Of a DNA stretch of 41,540 bases, positions 1-7,552 are shown piece after piece; position 1 is the stretch's first letter; every line of letters begins with the position of its first letter. The notes under the pieces were generated by a model, which was not told the DNA's origin, ran no database searches, and was given only the letters and a program-made list of their open reading frames with translations. The position numbers and the translations under genes are program-made. This DNA comes from a virus: positions 1 through 41,540 of the IMG/VR virus record IMGVR_UViG_3300048838_001126; one strand, given 5' to 3'.

Positions 1-127
1 CGACGTCGACGGCGAATTGGTGAATTTCTACCAGGTGGTGCGGGACCGTCATGACGAGCTGATCCGCTGCCTGCGATGGCTGCTGCACTCGCGGCGCTGG
101 TTCAGGGAAATGCTGCAGGCGGACACG
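1..127. repeat. Terminal direct repeat, left copy (circular closure)
   Basis: Identical base for base to 41414-41540. The repeat lies inside one methylase gene whose reading frame continues across the join. A length of 127 is a typical assembler k-mer, so this is most simply the overlap of a circular or circularly permuted assembly rather than a biological terminal repeat. The unique genome is then 41,413 bp. Confidence 0.95.
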
Positions 128-661
128 GCAACGCTGGACAAGGTGGAGCGGGCAGCGCGGTTTTTTTACCTGCGCAAGAGCTCTTTCGGCGGGATGGGCA
201 AACATTTCGGCCGTTCAAAATCGAGAAATGAGGCGATTTACCTGAGCCGTGTGGAAGCGGTGATCACGGCGGCGCATGCGCGGCTGCGTCGGGTGACGAT
301 CGAGGAGCAGGATTTTGAAGAGGTGCTCGCCTTCTTCGACGATCCCTGTTCGTTCGCCTACCTGGACCCGCCCTACCGCGGCATGAGCGACGGGCTCTAC
401 GGGAGAATTCTGGCGGACGGCGAGTACGAGCGGCTGCATTGGTGCCTCGCGGGGGCAAAGGGGAAATGGCTGATGAGCCATGCGGATGATCCGTTCATTC
501 GCGGGATTTTCCGGGACTTCACGATCAGCAATGTCTCAACGACCTACTCCCTCTCCGGCGGAGCCAACACGGAGTCAATTCGGAAAGAGCGTCGGGAAAT
601 CCTGGTCTGCAACTACTCGGTGCGGACCAGCGGGACGGCGGGCTTCGGGGAAACGGCATGA
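2..661 (+). CDS. D12-class adenine-N6 DNA methyltransferase, C-terminal part
   Basis: This is codon 52 onward of a 270-residue Dam-type methyltransferase whose start (TTG at 41262) is at the other end of the window. Across the join the protein has a PWPGGK motif near residue 6, EPFCGGGG near 30 (the S-adenosylmethionine-binding motif) and the catalytic DPPY near 173. These define the D12 alpha class, which methylates adenine N6 as in GATC. The length fits the family. It is the last of three adenine-methyltransferase domains in a row and overlaps the initiator gene by ATGA. A role in protection from restriction or in marking phage DNA is inferred. Confidence 0.93.
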   Translation, partial: DVDGELVNFYQVVRDRHDELIRCLRWLLHSRRWFREMLQADTATLDKVERAARFFYLRKSSFGGMGKHFGRSKSRNEAIYLSRVEAVITAAHARLRRVTIEEQDFEEVLAFFDDPCSFAYLDPPYRGMSDGLYGRILADGEYERLHWCLAGAKGKWLMSHADDPFIRGIFRDFTISNVSTTYSLSGGANTESIRKERREILVCNYSVRTSGTAGFGETA

Positions 662-1809
662 ATGACACGGTGAAAACACGCTTGAACGGCTACGCACAGG
701 TGGGACGCGTAGAGGGGTTTAACCGGTGGGCGGTGGGCTTCCAGAACCTTTACTTGCAGCTGGCATACCGGGCGAATTGGGGGGACGGGGAAATCGGCAC
801 GCCGGAGGGGCGGGTGCGCCTGGCTGCCGGGCAGGCGTGGATGGACCTGGGTGAGGTGGCTCGGATCGCGGGATGGGAACAAGTGGACAAATCGACGGTT
901 AGCCGGAGGCTGGATGAGTTCTGCCGGCTGACGGGGACGGCGCGGACGCGGACGCGGATGGGGATGCTCTTCACCCTCGGCGCCGGCGCTGCCGAGGCGG
1001 CCGGTCGGCTCTCCAAGGAGGGGAAAGACGGCGCAACGCGGATGCAACGCAGACGCAACGCAGACGCAACAGAGACGCAACACCAAACCATTGAATCAGA
1101 AGGAGTTGCGGAGGAAAGCGCAACAGAGACGCAACAGAGACGCAACGCTGATGCAACGCCAGCGCAACACTCATATGACAAAGAAGAAAGCAAAGAAGAA
1201 ACAAAAACTACGAGTACCCCCCCCAACCCCCCCCTGCCGGGGGGGGCGGAGGCCGCGGAGGCGGTGGGTGGTAGTGATTCAAATGCGCAGGAGGGACGGC
1301 CTCCGGCGCTGTGGCCGGAGGGGGGGGCCGGCGAGGACTATTTGACGCCGGCGGATGTGGCGGACCTGTGGAACCGGGCGGCGGCGGTGACGCCGGGGTT
1401 GCAGCGGGTGACAGTGCCGCTCTCGATCGAGCGCCAGGCGCGGGCTGAGAAACGGCTGCGCAGTCTGCCGCGGCGTGAGCAGTGGGTGCGGGCGCTCTCG
1501 CTACTGGTGCGAACGATGGGCGCTGGCGCCGCGGGGCGTGTGACGACGTTCGATCAGCTGCTGCGGGCGAACGAGGTGGAGCGGATCATCGAGGCGGCTG
1601 ACGAGTTTTACGACGGGGCCGGGCAGGCGAGCCTGATGTTGCCGATCGAGACGGTTCCGCTGGTCGGTGCGCAGTGTGCGGCAGGGGATGGGGCCCGGCG
1701 CCGTCCTGCGGACTCTGCCGCGGCGGCTTCGCCGGCGGAGGAGGCGGCGCGGCGCTACGGGAATCAGGAGCGGGCCAGCGCGGTGCTGGCTCGGAGGATG
1801 AAACGTTGA
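658..1809 (+). CDS. Phage replication initiator (lambda O-like) with internal origin
   Basis: A 383-residue protein. Residues 1-110 look like a winged-helix initiator N-domain (GFNRWAVGFQNLYLQL, then WEQVDKSTVSRRLDEF as a helix-turn-helix). Residues about 120-230 are a low-complexity linker encoded by an 11-bp repeat array and a purine-rich AT stretch. Residues about 230-383 are a helical C-domain of unknown family. The next large gene is a DnaC-like helicase loader, so the pair matches lambda O and P: the initiator binds iterons inside its own gene and recruits the loader. Low-complexity linkers over an internal origin are known for lambda O. The function is inferred from arrangement and fold impression, not from a close sequence match. 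Confidence 0.75.
   Translation: MNDTVKTRLNGYAQVGRVEGFNRWAVGFQNLYLQLAYRANWGDGEIGTPEGRVRLAAGQAWMDLGEVARIAGWEQVDKSTVSRRLDEFCRLTGTARTRTRMGMLFTLGAGAAEAAGRLSKEGKDGATRMQRRRNADATETQHQTIESEGVAEESATETQQRRNADATPAQHSYDKEESKEETKTTSTPPNPPLPGGAEAAEAVGGSDSNAQEGRPPALWPEGGAGEDYLTPADVADLWNRAAAVTPGLQRVTVPLSIERQARAEKRLRSLPRREQWVRALSLLVRTMGAGAAGRVTTFDQLLRANEVERIIEAADEFYDGAGQASLMLPIETVPLVGAQCAAGDGARRRPADSAAAASPAEEAARRYGNQERASAVLARRMKR
1033..1174 (+). repeat. Two arrays of five 11-bp iterons
   Basis: GCAAC begins at 1033, 1044, 1055, 1066 and 1077, and again at 1120, 1131, 1142, 1153 and 1164, a strict 11-bp period in each array. The typical unit is GCAACGCAGAC. One inverted GTTGC lies between the arrays at 1105. 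The period is not a multiple of three, so the repeat runs through all reading frames. This suggests that the DNA spacing (about one helical turn) is conserved rather than the peptide. Confidence 0.9.
1169..1250 (+). other. Probable replication-origin unwinding region and C8/G8 hairpin
   Basis: Immediately after the iterons, 1169-1216 is A- and purine-rich (GACAAAGAAGAAAGCAAAGA and onward), the most AT-rich stretch nearby in a GC-rich genome. It is followed by C8 (1217-1224), AA, C8 (1227-1234), TGCC and G8 (1239-1246), so G8 can pair with either C8. Iterons followed by a purine-skewed AT-rich segment inside the initiator gene is the arrangement of lambda ori. Confidence 0.75.
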
Positions 1810-1826
1810 ATTGGGAGGGCAAGACG

Positions 1827-2153
1827 ATGGAGCCGAAACACTGCTACCTGGTGAAGCGGCACAATATGGAGTCGGACCTGGTCTGCGGTCCGATCATGGG
1901 TTTTGCAGGAGATGATGACGAGGACGGCAACGGCGCGATCGTCGGGATTTTCACCGATCGGGAGCGAGCCGAGGCGGCGGCGCGCGCGAGCGTGGCGGGG
2001 TGTGAGGGGTTCGTCGCGCGGGTGGACCAGGTGGAGATGGACCTGGTGCTGTGGCCGGACGTGCCTGAATCGCTGCAAGGCGATGGCGTGCTCGACGTCG
2101 ACTGGTGCGGGCGGCGCTGGGTGTGCGACCGCTGGGTGGAGGAGCGGGCATGA
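1827..2153 (+). CDS. Small acidic hypothetical protein
   Basis: A 108-residue protein starting MEPKHCYLVKRH. The ATG at 1827 follows GGGAGGGC at good spacing, and the upstream part of the same frame overlaps the initiator gene without need. The sequence is acidic with conserved-looking Trp/Cys residues near the end (DVDWCGRRWVCDRW). I recognise no family. It sits between initiator and helicase-loader genes in the replication operon and overlaps the next gene by ATGA. Confidence 0.75.
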   Translation: MEPKHCYLVKRHNMESDLVCGPIMGFAGDDDEDGNGAIVGIFTDRERAEAAARASVAGCEGFVARVDQVEMDLVLWPDVPESLQGDGVLDVDWCGRRWVCDRWVEERA

Positions 2154-2293
2154 ACGGACCTGGTGAGCCGGACCTGGGCGAGGGCATTGCAACGGCCATT
2201 GTGCTCGTTTGCCTCTGGCTGCTGCGGCCGGTGGCAATCATCGCGGCGGCTGCCGTTGCGATCATTGTGATCCGATTGCTGATGGGATGGTGA
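2150..2293 (+). CDS. Small membrane protein
   Basis: 47 residues. After about 11 polar residues nearly the whole chain is hydrophobic (IATAIVLVCLWLL, then VAIIAAAAVAIIVI), giving one or two membrane helices. The start overlaps the previous stop (ATGA), and the stop overlaps the next start (TGATG), so it is embedded in the replication operon by translational coupling. Function unknown. Confidence 0.65.
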   Translation: MNGPGEPDLGEGIATAIVLVCLWLLRPVAIIAAAAVAIIVIRLLMGW

Positions 2294-3225
2294 TGAGGAT
2301 GAGGACGAATCTGCAGCGGGATGAGGGCCCGGCTGCGCTGCGCTTCGCCGTGGCGCCGCCTGAGGCGTCGGCTGGTTTGTACGGCGGGTGCGGGGAGTGC
2401 GGGGAGGGGACGCCGGGATTCGCGCGGGGGGCGGACGGGCGGATGCGGTCGTGCGCGTGCCTGCGGGAGCGGCTGTGGGGCGAGAGCGGGGCGCTGGCGG
2501 TGCCGTTGCGTTACCGGGGGGCGACGGCGGCGGGGATCGAGGCGGACGCGGCGGACAGGGGTTCGGCGGCGCGGGGGGAGATCGTGCGTCGGGTTGCCGA
2601 GGAGGGGCGGAGCGCGTTCCTCTACGGCGGGGTGGGGACGGGAAAATCCTACCTGGCGGCGGCTGCGATGCGGGAGTGGTGGCGCCGGAATGGGGAGGGG
2701 CGGGCGCTGGCGCGGCTGCTGGCTCCGTGCAGTCAGTGCGGCCGACGGGGCTGCGAGTGGTGCGAGGGGACGGGGTTTGCGCTGCGGGGCGAGGAGGCGC
2801 CGCTGCTGCCGGATGACGAGGGGATCGTGCATCACAGTTGCGGGCAGCTGATCCAGCTGTGGCGGGCGGGGTTCGGCATGGGGCAGGGGACGCGGATGGT
2901 GAGCGGGCGGATCGAGGTGGCGGGGCTGGCGGTGCTGGATGAGTTCGGGGCTGGGCTGCGGTCTCTGGGCGGTGAGGAGGGGGAGGAGCAGGCGGCGATG
3001 TTCGGGCGGCCCGGCTCTGCCGCGCAGCGCCGCGGCGGGGGGGCGTGGCTGGTGGAGGAGTTTTTCAGCGTGGTGGACGCGCGTTACGCGCACGGGAGGC
3101 CGACGGTGATCGTGAGCAACCTGACGCCGGACGACGTGCAGCGCTGGAGCCCGCGCATCTGGAGCCGGGTCAGCGAGGCCTACGAGTGGCTGGAGGCGGG
3201 CGGGATGGACCGGAGGGGGCGATGA
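2293..3225 (+). CDS. DnaC/IstB-like AAA+ ATPase, helicase loader
   Basis: A 310-residue P-loop ATPase. Counting from ATG 2293: N-terminal cysteines at about 33, 36, 54 and 56 (GGCGECGEGT and CACL, as in DnaC-type proteins), Walker A GGVGTGKS at 112-119, Walker B LAVLDEFG at 212-219, sensor 1 TVIVSNLT at 271-278 and an arginine at SRVSE near 292. The family loads the host replicative helicase at the origin. A second cysteine set, CSQC then CEWCEGTG (146-157), sits unusually between Walker A and B. An earlier ATG at 2287 is possible; 2293 is preferred for its TGATG coupling. Its position after the initiator gene supports the lambda P role. Confidence 0.87.
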   Translation: MRMRTNLQRDEGPAALRFAVAPPEASAGLYGGCGECGEGTPGFARGADGRMRSCACLRERLWGESGALAVPLRYRGATAAGIEADAADRGSAARGEIVRRVAEEGRSAFLYGGVGTGKSYLAAAAMREWWRRNGEGRALARLLAPCSQCGRRGCEWCEGTGFALRGEEAPLLPDDEGIVHHSCGQLIQLWRAGFGMGQGTRMVSGRIEVAGLAVLDEFGAGLRSLGGEEGEEQAAMFGRPGSAAQRRGGGAWLVEEFFSVVDARYAHGRPTVIVSNLTPDDVQRWSPRIWSRVSEAYEWLEAGGMDRRGR

Positions 3226-3704
3226 AAGCGATCACTGTGAGGCAGCCGTGGGCGTGGTCGATCTTCCATGCGGGGAAAAACGTGGAGAACCGGACGTGGC
3301 GCCCGTCTTTCGATTTTGTGAAGGCGCATCACCGGATTGCGATTCATACGAGCGGACGGCTCTCGATGCAGGAATGTGGCGAGTTCGCAGGGCTGGCGCT
3401 GCAGCGGGAGTTCGAGGGGCGGCAGATCATGCCGGCGGGATGGCAAATGCCGGGGCCGGGGGAGATGGTGTGCGGAGCGATCATCGGGACGGTAGTGCTG
3501 TGGGGATTGATCCACTGGACGGTTGACATGACGGAATGCCGGGAGCGGTATCCCTGGTGGATAGGGGACAAGGACGGGAGCCCGATTTACGGCTGGGTGT
3601 TGACGGAGCCTGTGTTGTTGACGGAGCCGATACCGATGCGGGGGCAATTGGGGTTGTGGGATGTGCCGGGGGATGTGAGGGCGATGATCGATGCCGACCG
3701 ATGA
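3222..3704 (+). CDS. ASCH-domain protein
   Basis: 160 residues beginning MKAITVRQPWAWSIFHAGKN and continuing VENRTW, the hallmark start of ASCH-fold proteins. It ends GQLGLWDVPGDV, also typical. ASCH proteins bind RNA or modified nucleosides and some have amidohydrolase activity; the phage role is unknown. The ATG overlaps the loader gene's stop. Frequent in phage accessory positions. Confidence 0.85.
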   Translation: MKAITVRQPWAWSIFHAGKNVENRTWRPSFDFVKAHHRIAIHTSGRLSMQECGEFAGLALQREFEGRQIMPAGWQMPGPGEMVCGAIIGTVVLWGLIHWTVDMTECRERYPWWIGDKDGSPIYGWVLTEPVLLTEPIPMRGQLGLWDVPGDVRAMIDADR

Positions 3705-4092
3705 CGGGGCGGTGCGGCGGGCGCTGAACCTGGTGCGGCTGCTGCACCAGGGGCAGAGGCTGCGGGCGGCGGCGCTGCGGCCGGGCGCGACGGGGGGGAA
3801 GCGGCGGGACGCGCTGCCGGTGCTGGCGTGGTATGGGGAGGTGACGGGGGCGATCGAGGGGATCGGGGACGCGCGCCGGCGGACGGTGGCGCGGCTGGTG
3901 ATCGTGGAGTACCGGCGTTACCGGGAGGTGGCGCGGGCGGCGCGGTGCGGCACGGCGACGGTGAGCCGGCTGATGAACGGGCGCGGGGGGCTGTGGGACT
4001 GGTGGGAGGAGCTGATCGGGCGCCTGGGCGTGCCGCCGAGGGGCGAGGAGGCCGAGGGCGTGGCCGAGAGCGGGAATGCAGACAACCGTTGA
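3691..4092 (+). CDS. Small HTH protein, candidate late-gene regulator
   Basis: 133 basic residues. The C-terminal half holds a helix-turn-helix (YREVARAARCGTATVSRLM, about residues 74-92) followed by GLWDWWEELIGRL. It is the last gene before the packaging genes, and its stop codon lies within the -35 of a consensus-like promoter (4089-4117) followed by a terminator-like hairpin. Lambda Q, and the ArpU/RinA regulators of other phages, occupy this position. I see no clear sequence match to any of them, so antitermination or late activation is inferred from location. Confidence 0.55.
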   Translation: MPTDDGAVRRALNLVRLLHQGQRLRAAALRPGATGGKRRDALPVLAWYGEVTGAIEGIGDARRRTVARLVIVEYRRYREVARAARCGTATVSRLMNGRGGLWDWWEELIGRLGVPPRGEEAEGVAESGNADNR

Positions 4093-4117
4093 CGTGGAAC
4101 AAAATACCCCCTAAAAT
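4089..4117 (+). promoter_or_regulatory. Probable late promoter, sigma70 type
   Basis: TTGACG (4089-4094), a 17-base spacer, then TAAAAT (4112-4117). It overlaps the end of the HTH gene and points into the HNH, terminase and head genes. It is one of the few strong -35/-10 matches in the genome. Confidence 0.7.
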
Positions 4118-4144
4118 GATCATGCTGGATGAATTTCGAGAGTC

Positions 4145-4175
4145 GGCCGGGCGATGCCCCGGCCATTCGTGTTTT
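4145..4175 (+). terminator. Terminator-like hairpin just after the late promoter
   Basis: GGCCGGG (4145-4151), a 6-base loop, CCCGGCC (4158-4164), then ATTCGTGTTTT. The T tract is interrupted, so strength is uncertain. It lies within about 25-50 bases of the expected start of transcription, like lambda tR' after PR'. Confidence 0.5.
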
Positions 4176-4213
4176 AGGAGCAGAAAATGGTGTGACGACG
4201 AGGTTTTCACCCG

Positions 4214-4576
4214 ATGCCCCTCCGCGCTCCGCGACCGTGCCGGGCGGCCGGCTGCCCCGAACTGGTGACAGGTCGGGACGGCCTGTGCGCCCGGCACGCG
4301 CGCGAGAGGCGAGAGGCGCACGAGCGCACGCGGACGAACGCCGGGAAGCGCGGCTACGGCGCCGCCTGGCGGAAACTGCGGGCGGCGGTGATTGCTCGGG
4401 ATCCGATTTGCGTTGAGTGCCGGGTGAACCCGAGCACGGACGTTGATCACATTCTCCCGCGCGCAAGTGGCGGGACCGACGCGCTGAGCAATCTTCAGGG
4501 GCTGTGCCACCGTTGCCACTCGCGCAAGACGGCGCAAGCCGATGGGCGCTGGAGCCGGCGGGGGGAGGGGGGGTGA
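4214..4576 (+). CDS. HNH endonuclease, packaging-associated
   Basis: 120 residues. An N-terminal zinc-like cluster (CRAAGC and CARHARER), then CVEC, VDHILPRASGG (the catalytic HNH His), LSNLQGLCHRCHSRKT. Small HNH nucleases beside the terminase are standard in HK97-type cos phages and assist the terminase in cutting DNA. The ribosome-binding site is weak (GAGG). The gene is separated from the small terminase by a reverse-strand gene. Confidence 0.9.
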   Translation: MPLRAPRPCRAAGCPELVTGRDGLCARHARERREAHERTRTNAGKRGYGAAWRKLRAAVIARDPICVECRVNPSTDVDHILPRASGGTDALSNLQGLCHRCHSRKTAQADGRWSRRGEGG

Positions 4577-4666
4577 AATCTCTACGCCCTTTTGAAAATG
4601 ACCGGCGCGGGAGTCTCGCGGGGGTAGCCGCGAAATTGTTAGGGGGGGTAATAGAACGGGGGCGGA
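4577..4666. other. Convergent intergenic gap
   Basis: Ninety bases between the ends of the HNH gene and the reverse-strand PLD-like gene. It contains G-rich runs (TAGGGGGGGTAATAG) and a short CGCG inverted repeat around 4606-4620. I see no T-tailed terminator. The cos site could lie near here by analogy with HK97-like phages, but nothing in the sequence proves it. Confidence 0.3.
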
Positions 4667-5371
4667 TTAGGGGAATCGGGAATAGCCCGGTTTTTCTGGA
4701 TCGTCGAGGTTGGCGCCGAGGTGGTCGGTGGCGTTGTAGTCGATGATTTTTGTTTCGAGCCCGAATTTCTGGAACTGGTCGTAGAGGTCGGAGTAGGAGG
4801 CGGAGAAGGCCTCGCCTGGCTGCTGGGTGGTGAAAATTTCATCGACGACGGCCTGGAGGAAATCGGCCATGGCGGGATCGTCGGAGACTTCGAAGTTCTC
4901 CAGGCGGTCGTTCTTGTTCAAGTTCATCGAAGTGCGCAGGACGATGTTCCAGTCGGCATTGCGCGCCAGGACAAATTTGGCGTGGGTGCTGGTGACGCGG
5001 ATGACATCGTCGCCGAAGTGGTGCCGGAGACGGGCACAGTAGGACGGCTGCCGAGCCGGGAATGAGCGGTCAACGAGAAAGCGGAGGGAGCGGATCAGGC
5101 CTGATTTGAGCAGGCGCTCTGACTCATCGATTTCGCGCTGGGCGGCGGTCCAGGTGGCAAGGGAGACGTCGGCCGGGCCGGTCTGATCGAGGATGGCGAT
5201 GATCAGATTGATCATGCTGAACTGGCCTTTGGTGAGGCCGTAGAGTTCCATGCCCCGGTAGATTTTACCGAGGGCCTGGTGGGCGTTGTCGGTGTAGGTG
5301 GCGATGATGCGCCGGTCCTCGACGGGGCGGGAGAATGACCAGGATTTGACGGAGCGGCGGTAGTCCTGCAT
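4667..5371 (-). CDS. PLD-superfamily (HKD-like) protein, reverse-strand insert
   Basis: 234 residues starting MQDYRRSVKSWSFS. The ATG at 5371 has a strong GGAGGTG site. Residues 130-161 carry HAK (H130, K132), SMN (148-150) and NFE (159-161), which resemble the H-x-K, G/S-x-N and N-x-E positions of a single HKD half-site of phospholipase D-type nucleases. The D normally four residues after K is not evident. It opposes all surrounding genes, between HNH and small terminase, and its base composition looks less GC-rich. It may be an independently expressed accessory gene (immunity, exclusion or DNA processing). A weak TTGCGA-16-TATCCT element lies upstream. Function unproven. Confidence 0.75.
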   Translation of the reverse strand: MQDYRRSVKSWSFSRPVEDRRIIATYTDNAHQALGKIYRGMELYGLTKGQFSMINLIIAILDQTGPADVSLATWTAAQREIDESERLLKSGLIRSLRFLVDRSFPARQPSYCARLRHHFGDDVIRVTSTHAKFVLARNADWNIVLRTSMNLNKNDRLENFEVSDDPAMADFLQAVVDEIFTTQQPGEAFSASYSDLYDQFQKFGLETKIIDYNATDHLGANLDDPEKPGYSRFP

Positions 5372-5398
5372 AGGCACCTCCGCGGACAGGATACGGCA

Positions 5399-5887
5399 AT
5401 GCCGCGCGGTCGCAAACCGAAACCGACAGCCCTCCGGCTGATCGAGGGCAATCCGGGAAAGCGGCCCATCAACCGTGAAGAGCCGAAACCGCCGGCGGAC
5501 GTGAAGCCGCCGAAACCGCCCAGCTACCTGGGCAAGCTCGGCAAGAAGGAGTGGAAGCGGGTAGCAAAAGAGCTGACGGCGCTGCGGATGCTGACGGCGC
5601 TGGATCATACGAGCCTGGCGGTCTACTGCTCCGAGTACGAGCGGTGGCGTGAGGCGCTGGAGTTCCTGCGCGAAAAGGGCAGTAACTACATTGTCCGGGA
5701 CAAGGACGGGCAGGTTAAATACGTGGCGCAGTTCCCGCAAGTCTCCATCGCGAGCAATCTGGAGAAACAGATGCGGGCCTGGGCGTCTGAGTTCGGGTTC
5801 TCGCCGGCGGCGCGGACGCGGCTCAAGGTCGAAAAGAAAGACACGCCGGAGGCGTTCCGCCAGTTCCTCAACAAGGCATCAGCCTAG
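5399..5887 (+). CDS. terS: Terminase small subunit, P27 family
   Basis: 162 residues. The start MPRGRKPKPTALRLIEGNPG and the following KRPIN, then LGKLGKKEWKRVAKEL, are characteristic of the P27 family. It recognises phage DNA and recruits the large terminase for packaging. The start lies only 27 bases from the divergent PLD-like gene, so expression probably comes from read-through of the late promoter. Confidence 0.93.
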   Translation: MPRGRKPKPTALRLIEGNPGKRPINREEPKPPADVKPPKPPSYLGKLGKKEWKRVAKELTALRMLTALDHTSLAVYCSEYERWREALEFLREKGSNYIVRDKDGQVKYVAQFPQVSIASNLEKQMRAWASEFGFSPAARTRLKVEKKDTPEAFRQFLNKASA

Positions 5888-5893
5888 GTCAAT

Positions 5894-7552
5894 GTGAATG
5901 CCGCTGAGCAATACATCCGGGATGTGCAGTCCCGGAAGGTGGCGGTGTGCCGTTGGGTGCGTCTGGCGGTCAAACGTCACCTGAAGGATCTGAAAGCGGG
6001 GAGGAAACGCGGCCTTTATTTCGATGAGGGGCGGGCAAATTTCGCCCTGGAGTTCTACGGCTTCCTGCGTCATTCGACGGGGGAGTGGGCCGGGCAGAGT
6101 TTCGAGCTGTCCGGCTGGCAGGCATTTGTGCTGTGGGTGGTATTCGGCTGGCGTCGGGCTGACGGCTCGCGGCGGTTCCGGCGGGTCTATCTCGAGGTTG
6201 CCCGCAAAAACGGCAAGAGCACATGGGCGGCCGGTATCGGCCTGCTGCTCCTGCTGGCCGATGGCGAACAGGGAGCGCAGGTATTCAGCGCGGCGACAAA
6301 ACGCGACCAGGCGCGCATCGTCTTTGAAGAGGCAAAGCGGATGGTGGCGAGTTCGCCGGCGCTGCGGCCTTACGTCGACCGGCACAAAGACTCGCTGAGC
6401 GTGCTGGAGACGAATTCGTTTTACCAGCCGCTCAGCTCCGATGCGAAAACCATGGACGGCCTGAACGTCCATGGAGCGCTGGTGGACGAGGTGCACGCGC
6501 ACCGAACCAGCGATTGCATCGATCTGCTGAACACGGCGACGGGTGCCCGGCGCCAGCCGCTGATCGTGGAGATCACGACGGCGGGGAGCGACCGCAAGAC
6601 GATCTGCTGGCAACACCACGAGCACACCGAAAAAGTGCTCAATGGGATCATCGAAGATGACTCGTGGTTCGGCATCATCTTCACCGTCGACGACGGGGAC
6701 GACTGGGAGGACGAACGGGTTTGGGTAAAGGCGAATCCGAACATTGGGATCTCGCCGAAGTGGGACACGATCCGCGAAGAGGCGGCGCGGGCGAAGGAAA
6801 TTCCTTCGGCCATGAACGCATTCCTGCGCCTGCACTTGAACATCTGGACACAGGCGGAGACGCGGTGGCTGCCGCGGAAGAAATGGGACCTCTGCAAGAA
6901 GCTGCCGCGCCTCGATGTCGCGGCGCTGGCGGGGCGGCCCTGTTACGGCGGCCTCGACCTGGCGAGCACCACGGATATTGGCGCCCTGGTGTGGACGTTT
7001 CCGCCGTGGGGCGAGGATCCGTATTACCGGGTGCTCTGTCGGTTTTTCGTACCGAAGGAATCGATACTGCAAAGGTCGCGCCGTGATGGCGTGCCGTATG
7101 ACCGCTGGGAGCGGGATGGTTTCCTGACGGCGACCGCCGGCGACGTGATCGATTACGACGTGATCCGGGCGCAGGTGGCTGCGGACGCGGACCTGTTCGA
7201 CGTTCGCGAGCTGGCATTCGACCCGTGGAATGCGACGCAGATCAGCAATCAGCTGCAGGGTGACGGGCTGCCGATGGTGGCGCACCGACAGGGTTTCGTC
7301 TCCATGAGCCCGGCCATGAAGGCGGCAGAGAAGCTGATCATCGGCGGCGAGTTGGCACACGGGGACAACCCAGTGCTGAACTGGATGGCCGACAACGTGG
7401 TGAGCAAGGGGGACCCGGCGGGGAACATCAAGCCGGATAAGTCCGCCAGTGTGGAAAAAATCGACGGCGTGGTCGCCCTGATCATGGGGGTTGGCCGCGC
7501 CGTTTTGCATGACACGGGCAAATCGGTTTACGAATCGAGAGGGCTGGCCTGA
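5894..7552 (+). CDS. terL: Terminase large subunit
   Basis: 552 residues with a GTG start just after terS. ATPase domain: ARKNGKST (about 103-110) as Walker A and GALVDEVH (194-201) as Walker B. The nuclease domain begins GGLDLASTTD (352-361), with the first metal-binding aspartate. It drives DNA translocation into the prohead and cuts the concatemer. The length fits the HK97-type family. Its stop overlaps the portal start (TGATG). Confidence 0.96.
   Translation: MNAAEQYIRDVQSRKVAVCRWVRLAVKRHLKDLKAGRKRGLYFDEGRANFALEFYGFLRHSTGEWAGQSFELSGWQAFVLWVVFGWRRADGSRRFRRVYLEVARKNGKSTWAAGIGLLLLLADGEQGAQVFSAATKRDQARIVFEEAKRMVASSPALRPYVDRHKDSLSVLETNSFYQPLSSDAKTMDGLNVHGALVDEVHAHRTSDCIDLLNTATGARRQPLIVEITTAGSDRKTICWQHHEHTEKVLNGIIEDDSWFGIIFTVDDGDDWEDERVWVKANPNIGISPKWDTIREEAARAKEIPSAMNAFLRLHLNIWTQAETRWLPRKKWDLCKKLPRLDVAALAGRPCYGGLDLASTTDIGALVWTFPPWGEDPYYRVLCRFFVPKESILQRSRRDGVPYDRWERDGFLTATAGDVIDYDVIRAQVAADADLFDVRELAFDPWNATQISNQLQGDGLPMVAHRQGFVSMSPAMKAAEKLIIGGELAHGDNPVLNWMADNVVSKGDPAGNIKPDKSASVEKIDGVVALIMGVGRAVLHDTGKSVYESRGLA

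Noticed and set aside
1-127. True biological direct terminal repeat
   Set aside because: The length equals a common assembler k-mer, it lies within one gene, and the terminase context suggests cos-type packaging. Not excluded without read mapping.
3222-3704. A longer N-terminal extension of the ASCH gene (open from 3045)
   Set aside because: The extension overlaps the helicase-loader gene and encodes Arg/Gly-rich shadow sequence; MKAITVRQPW at 3222 is the typical family start.
5372-5740. N-terminal extension of the PLD-like gene
   Set aside because: It lies antisense to the small terminase coding region, and the ATG at 5371 has a strong GGAGGTG site.
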